A DNA stretch of 64,000 nt from Haemophilus parahaemolyticus (GTDB taxonomy: Bacteria > Pseudomonadota > Gammaproteobacteria > Enterobacterales > Pasteurellaceae): assembly GCF_002015035.1 (NCBI RefSeq), contig NZ_MUXY01000001.1, positions 123,100 to 187,099 on the forward strand. The letters run 5' to 3'. The translations under genes were made by a program, and so were the position numbers. Below are positions 59,937-64,000 of the stretch, piece after piece. Below the pieces are notes generated by a model. That model worked only from the letters and a program-made list of their open reading frames with translations. It did no database searches and had not been told where the DNA came from. Position 1 is the first letter of the stretch, and each line of letters starts with the position of its first letter.

Positions 59937-60382
59937 TTAATCACCACCTCATTTGGGAGTTCATTCACATCATTGGCTTGATAGGGGAAATAACGGGCGA
60001 GTTGTTCTTCAATTTGAGCAATGCCATCGCAAATTGCTTGGGTGTAATTGCCTAATTGAAGTTGTTTTTTCATTGCTTCATAAACCGCTTGCCAAAACTC
60101 TTTCCCCACTTTTTCGTCAATACCTTGATCGCCAATCACCGCTAAATGATGTGGTTTAAAAGCAAGGTAGATTAGCACACCATTATGATCTTGCGTTTCT
60201 CGCATATTTAGCTCATCAAAAAGCTGTTCGGCACGAGCAATCGCATCGAATTTGCTCGTGTTTTTACGCTCAACTACTACACGTAATTCAGCGGAGGTCT
60301 GTGTTTCTAAATGGGCAATAGCTTGTTCGATTTGTTTGGTACTAATGGGCAGTTTTTTGGAGAAGAAAGGAATTGAGGGCAT
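59933..60382 (-). CDS. Second TPM-domain protein, cytoplasmic type
   Basis: 149 residues with no signal peptide. ISTKQIEQAIAHLETQTSAELRVVVE, HNGVLIYLAFKPHHLAVIGD and GIDEKVGKEFWQAVYEAM match the TPM domain. The start at ATG 60382 has AAGGA upstream. It is coupled to the YgcG-type gene (ATGA overlap) and lies 73 bp after lemA. A partner role with LemA is inferred from the conserved neighbourhood. Confidence 0.82.
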   Translation of the reverse strand: MPSIPFFSKKLPISTKQIEQAIAHLETQTSAELRVVVERKNTSKFDAIARAEQLFDELNMRETQDHNGVLIYLAFKPHHLAVIGDQGIDEKVGKEFWQAVYEAMKKQLQLGNYTQAICDGIAQIEEQLARYFPYQANDVNELPNEVVIK

Positions 60383-60419
60383 TGCAAAATCCTTGTATTG
60401 TAGCAATCATTTGTTTTTG

Positions 60420-60445
60420 TAAGGGCGTGTTGCACACGCCCTACG
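60420..60445 (-). terminator. Hairpin after lemA
   Basis: TAGGGCGTG-TGCA-ACACGCCCTTA then CAAAAACAAA in the transcript direction. It resembles a dispersed family repeat and may only partly end transcription. Confidence 0.5.
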
Positions 60446-60455
60446 CTAATGGAAA

Positions 60456-61040
60456 CTAATTAAAATTCACCACAGGTGCTTTTTCTGCACCCGCTTCGGC
60501 TTTAAATTGTGGTTTAGCTTTAAAGCCCATAATCATTGCTGCAATTTTGGTTGGCATTTCACGTACTTGTTTGTTGTATTCTTTCACTGCCGCATTGAAG
60601 TTATTACGTTCAGTATTGATGCGGTTTTCTGTGCCTTCAAGCTGAGCTTGTAAGTTTAAAAAACCTTCGTGAGCTTTCAATTCTGGATATTTCTCAACCG
60701 TCACCAATAAACGTGAAAGTGATGAGTTTACATCTTGTTGAGCGGCTTGGAATTTCGCCATTTCATCTTCGGTTGCGGTGTTTGGATTAATCGTTACCGC
60801 TGTTGCTTTTGAGCGAGCATCCATTACCGCGGTTAGTGTCTCTTTCTCAAAATTCGCTTGCCCTTTTACTGCATTGACTAAGTTTGGAATGAGATCCGCA
60901 CGGCGTTGGTAAGCAGATTCTACGTTACCCCAAACAGAGTTAATATCTTCTTCGGCACGCATTAAGTCATTATATTTAGTCATAGAGTAGCCGCCTAAAC
61001 CTACGATTGCGATGAGTACGATCCATAAAATTTTCTTCAT
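60456..61040 (-). CDS. lemA: LemA family protein
   Basis: 194 residues. One N-terminal membrane helix (MKKILWIVLIAIVGLGGYSM), then the LemA four-helix coiled domain: SVWGNVESAYQRRADLIPNLVNAVKG, LSRLLVTVEKYPELKA, ENRINTERNNFNAAVKEYNK. Function unclear; LemA is regularly found beside TPM-domain proteins, as here. The start at ATG 61040 is supported by the anchor helix and AAGGA upstream. Confidence 0.92.
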   Translation of the reverse strand: MKKILWIVLIAIVGLGGYSMTKYNDLMRAEEDINSVWGNVESAYQRRADLIPNLVNAVKGQANFEKETLTAVMDARSKATAVTINPNTATEDEMAKFQAAQQDVNSSLSRLLVTVEKYPELKAHEGFLNLQAQLEGTENRINTERNNFNAAVKEYNKQVREMPTKIAAMIMGFKAKPQFKAEAGAEKAPVVNFN

Positions 61041-61143
61041 TGAGTTATCCTTGTAAAAGTTGGTTAAGAAAATGGGGATTGTATAGCACAATCCCCAAAA
61101 GGCAACAAAAATTACCTAGCTTTACAAGCGGTGATTTTTTGCC

Positions 61144-62589
61144 TTATTTTTGCGGTGCATTCGCCAATAATTTGGTGAGCAATTCCCAATAAATCTGTAC
61201 TGCCGGAATATGCACTTTTTCATCTGGCGAATGTGCGTTGCGGATGGTTGGCCCGATAGAGACTAAATCCATATTTGGATATACCTCTTTGATTAAGCCA
61301 CATTCTAAGCCTGCGTGAATGACTTTGATTTGAGCTTCATAGCCTAACACTTCGTCATAGATTTTTTTCGTGAGAGCCGTAATTTCAGAATTTGGTGCTG
61401 GTTCCCAACCAGGGTAATTGCCTGAATATTCGACCGTTGCTCCTGTTAATTGTACTAAGGCATTTAAGCGACTACGCACTTCTTCTTTGCCGTGTTCAAC
61501 TAATGAACGAGATAAAATCGTGCCTACTAATTGCTCATTTTGAAGTGAAAGCACGCCAATACTGAGTGAGGTTTCCACCACGTTTTTTACCGTATCACTA
61601 TTGCGGATCACGCCGTTTGGCAACAGCGTTAAGAACTGCAATACGGTTTGGGTTGCTTTTGCAGTAAAGGCTTTTTCGGCTGAATTTGTAGCTTCCGCAA
61701 CCAGTGTTAAATTCGGTTCTGCTAAGTGATATTCTGATTGGAATTTTGCTTGTAGTTGCTCAATGCAAGCGGTAATTTTTGCCACATCTTTAACCAAAAG
61801 GGTAGCGTGAGCTTCTCGTGGAATCGCATTGCGTACTGAACCGCCCGCAATATTTACCAGTTGGAAGGCTTCTATTTGGTAAAGATCTGAGAGGATTCGC
61901 ATTAATAGCTTGATGGCATTCACACGGTTGGTGTGAATATCGCAGCCAGAATGCCCACCGCGTAAGCCTTTCAGCGTGATTTGCACTGCTTGACCTTCTG
62001 CTTTTTCAAACTCAATAGGCAAGTGGATTTCTACGTTTTCGCCACCTGCACAACCGATATAAATTTCACCGTTATCTTCGGTATCGGTGTTGATCATTAT
62101 GTTAGATGTTAGCCAGTTTGGACGCAAGCCTAATGCTCCTTCCATTCCTACTTCTTCGCTCATTGTGAGAAGCACCTCGATTTCTGGGTGAGCTAAATCA
62201 GTTGAAGAAAGCACAGCAAGGCAAGAGGCTAAACCGATGCCGTTATCCGCACCAAGGGTTGTGCCTTTAGCTTTGACCCATTCGCCATCTTGGTAAGGTT
62301 GGATCGGATCTTTCAAAAAATCGTGCACTGTGCTTGCGTTGGCTTGTGGCACCATATCTAAGTGTGCTTGCAGGGCGAGAGTTTGGCGATTTTCCATACC
62401 TTTTGTGGCGGGTTTACGAATTAAAATATTACCTGCATCATCACGCTCAACGAAAAGGGATTGAGATTTTGCCCAATCTACAATGAAATTAGCAATTTGC
62501 TCTTCGTGATAAGAAGGGTGGGGAATAGCACAAATTTTATCGAACCATTGCCAAAGTGCTTGTGGATTTAAAGAAGCAATTTCAGACAT
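61144..62589 (-). CDS. pepD: Aminoacyl-histidine dipeptidase (carnosinase) PepD
   Basis: 481 residues of the M20 family. Metal and catalytic residues: [10 protein letters not shown] (His/Asp), [11 protein letters not shown] (Asp), [14 protein letters not shown] (Glu pair) and INTDTED. A lid domain is inserted ([15 protein letters not shown], middle). It cleaves Xaa-His and other dipeptides. The start at ATG 62589 has GAGGTG upstream. Divergent from gpt. Confidence 0.95.
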   Translation of the reverse strand: MSEIASLNPQALWQWFDKICAIPHPSYHEEQIANFIVDWAKSQSLFVERDDAGNILIRKPATKGMENRQTLALQAHLDMVPQANASTVHDFLKDPIQPYQDGEWVKAKGTTLGADNGIGLASCLAVLSSTDLAHPEIEVLLTMSEEVGMEGALGLRPNWLTSNIMINTDTEDNGEIYIGCAGGENVEIHLPIEFEKAEGQAVQITLKGLRGGHSGCDIHTNRVNAIKLLMRILSDLYQIEAFQLVNIAGGSVRNAIPREAHATLLVKDVAKITACIEQLQAKFQSEYHLAEPNLTLVAEATNSAEKAFTAKATQTVLQFLTLLPNGVIRNSDTVKNVVETSLSIGVLSLQNEQLVGTILSRSLVEHGKEEVRSRLNALVQLTGATVEYSGNYPGWEPAPNSEITALTKKIYDEVLGYEAQIKVIHAGLECGLIKEVYPNMDLVSIGPTIRNAHSPDEKVHIPAVQIYWELLTKLLANAPQK

Positions 62590-62779
62590 ATAACACCTCA
62601 TTTGTTTATTTCTGTTAAATATCGAGAAAATTCTACCGCTTGTAAAATATTTATGTTCAAAAGCGAGAAAGAATGTGCGGGAAATAATAGCACGAATGTC
62701 ATTTTTAGGTTAGAATAACGCAATTTTTTTATTCGGCGAAACCTCAATTCGTCGATTTTTTATATTTTGGGATCTAGTT

Positions 62780-63253
62780 ATGAGCGAAAAATACACAAAT
62801 GAAAAATATGTTGTGACGTGGGATATGTTCCATATGCACGCACGCAAATTGGCAGAGCGTTTATTACCTGCTTCACAATGGAAAGGCATTATTGCCGTAA
62901 GCCGTGGCGGTTTATTCCCAGCGGCAGTGCTAGCACGTGAATTGGGCATTCGCCACGTTGAAACTGTATGTATTGCAAGCTACGATCACGATAACCAAGG
63001 TGCGTTAAAAGTATTACACGCAGCACAAACGGATGGCGAAGGTTTCATCGTTGTGGACGACTTAGTTGATACGGGTAACACCGCTCGCGAAATTCGCAGA
63101 ATGTATCCAAAAGCGAAATTTGTGACCGTATTCGCAAAACCAGCAGGTGCACCGTTAGTAGACGATTATGTCATTGATATTCCTCAAGAAACTTGGATTG
63201 AACAGCCTTGGGATTTAGGCATCCAATTCGTTCCACCTCTTGCGAAAAAATAA
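62780..63253 (+). CDS. gpt: Xanthine-guanine phosphoribosyltransferase Gpt
   Basis: 157 residues. The PRPP-binding motif [15 protein letters not shown] is near residues 84-98, and the N-terminal [18 protein letters not shown] holds the phosphate loop. It converts guanine, xanthine and hypoxanthine to nucleotides, completing the purine path from DeoD. Monocistronic. Confidence 0.95.
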   Translation: MSEKYTNEKYVVTWDMFHMHARKLAERLLPASQWKGIIAVSRGGLFPAAVLARELGIRHVETVCIASYDHDNQGALKVLHAAQTDGEGFIVVDDLVDTGNTAREIRRMYPKAKFVTVFAKPAGAPLVDDYVIDIPQETWIEQPWDLGIQFVPPLAKK

Positions 63254-63334
63254 TCATCAAAATGGGTAATGAAGTGGATTCGTTACCCATTTTCTCTTTT
63301 TACACCCTTTATCTGATTTCCTCTTGAGGTTGTT

Positions 63335-63958
63335 ATGAGTTTAGGTAATTTATATATTTTATCTGCCCCAAGCGGTGCAGGAAAGTCCTCTCTAATCAAT
63401 GCGTTACTTGCCGATTTACCTCGCAACGAAGTACGTTTATCGATTTCTCACACCACCCGTAATCCTCGCCCAGCGGAAGAAGATGGCGTGCATTATTATT
63501 TCACTACTCACGCTGAATTTGAGGCACTGATTGAGAAAGATCACTTCCTTGAATGGGCAGAGGTCTTCGGCAACTATTACGGCACATCTTTACCAATGAT
63601 TGAAAAATCACTTGAGCAAGGTGTGGATGTGTTTTTAGACATCGACTGGCAAGGGGCAAGACAAATTCGCCAAAAAGTACCGAATGTGAAAACCATCTTC
63701 ATTCTGCCACCTTCACGCGAAGAGTTAAAAAAACGTTTAGTAGGACGTGGTCAAGACTCAGAAGAAACCATCGCAAAACGTATGGCGGAAGCGGAATCAG
63801 AAATGAGCCATTACAGCGAGTTTGATTATGTGATTGTAAACGATGATTTCCAACAGGCTTTGTCGGAACTTAAAGCGATTTTAACTGCCGAACGCTTGAA
63901 ATTAGCTTCTCAAGAAATTCGTCATAAAGCGTTGATTGAACAGCTTTTGGCGAAGTAA
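63335..63958 (+). CDS. gmk: Guanylate kinase
   Basis: 207 residues. P-loop [13 protein letters not shown] at 9-21, GMP-binding [21 protein letters not shown] and [12 protein letters not shown]. It makes GDP from GMP, the step after Gpt. TTGAGG precedes the ATG. 81 bp after gpt, same strand; rpoZ, often next, would lie beyond the window. Confidence 0.96.
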   Translation: MSLGNLYILSAPSGAGKSSLINALLADLPRNEVRLSISHTTRNPRPAEEDGVHYYFTTHAEFEALIEKDHFLEWAEVFGNYYGTSLPMIEKSLEQGVDVFLDIDWQGARQIRQKVPNVKTIFILPPSREELKKRLVGRGQDSEETIAKRMAEAESEMSHYSEFDYVIVNDDFQQALSELKAILTAERLKLASQEIRHKALIEQLLAK

Positions 63959-64000
63959 TCATTGTATAGCTATATACGATCTGTAGGATGGGCTTTAGCC

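Overview
The window looks like a chromosomal stretch from a member of the Pasteurellaceae. Three things point there. Copies of the 9-base core ACAAGCGGT (the Actinobacillus pleuropneumoniae-type DNA uptake sequence) are scattered throughout. The gene content and small-scale gene orders resemble Haemophilus/Actinobacillus (rsuA-bcr, galT-galK-galM, thiM-thiD-thiE-MFS, citD-citE-citF-citXG-citT). Base composition is AT-rich. The uptake-sequence type favours the A. pleuropneumoniae/Mannheimia/H. ducreyi branch over H. influenzae itself. I cannot name the species.

Layout. 1-4.4 kb: bcr (cut by the window edge), rsuA, menC, uvrC. 4.4-5.8 kb: a miniature IS remnant and a porin gene. 6.2-7.6 kb: priC and a Nif3-family gene. 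7.7-13.8 kb: a Na+:amino-acid symporter behind a tandem glycine riboswitch, an AzgA purine permease, usg, ybaK, msrA and a YczE-like membrane protein. 14-19.5 kb: nupC-deoD (nucleoside uptake and phosphorolysis) and argC-argB-argD. 19.9-25 kb: cysS, an SLC13/DASS transporter, metC, udp. 25.4-29.2 kb: galT-galK-galM with a decayed galR-like regulator upstream. 29.3-34.3 kb: gyrA and priA. 34.3-37.8 kb: glucose-type PTS EIICB, greB, pepB. 37.9-41.4 kb: sucCD, then ycgN-ybjQ-rdgB. 41.5-45.3 kb: the thiamin salvage operon under a TPP riboswitch. 45.4-48.2 kb: a prophage scar with a broken DNA adenine methylase, small ORFs and an intact HP1-type integrase. 48.2-55.7 kb: rplY, a short malic enzyme and the citrate fermentation operon. 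55.9-64 kb: metF, rho, a second IS remnant, ytfJ, two TPM-domain genes with lemA, pepD, gpt, gmk.

How the genes work together. Much of the window serves scavenging and fermentation: nucleoside import with NupC, DeoD, Udp, the purine permease and Gpt; galactose by the Leloir pathway; glucose by PTS; citrate by CitT, citrate lyase and perhaps malic enzyme. Palindromic CRP-type sites lie upstream of the gal operon, the PTS gene, the SLC13 gene and the porin/priC gap. An FNR-type palindrome lies upstream of the citrate lyase genes.

I found no convincing new defence or secretion system. The most interesting structures are non-coding. An inverted pair of uptake sequences appears to serve as the terminator arm of the glycine riboswitch, and uptake sequences form other terminators. 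Three pairs of inverted REP-like units sit in intergenic gaps, two of them inside operons. Two copies of an IS3-family remnant are present. The prophage scar carries a candidate attachment core beside the integrase. No tRNA, rRNA or CRISPR array was seen.
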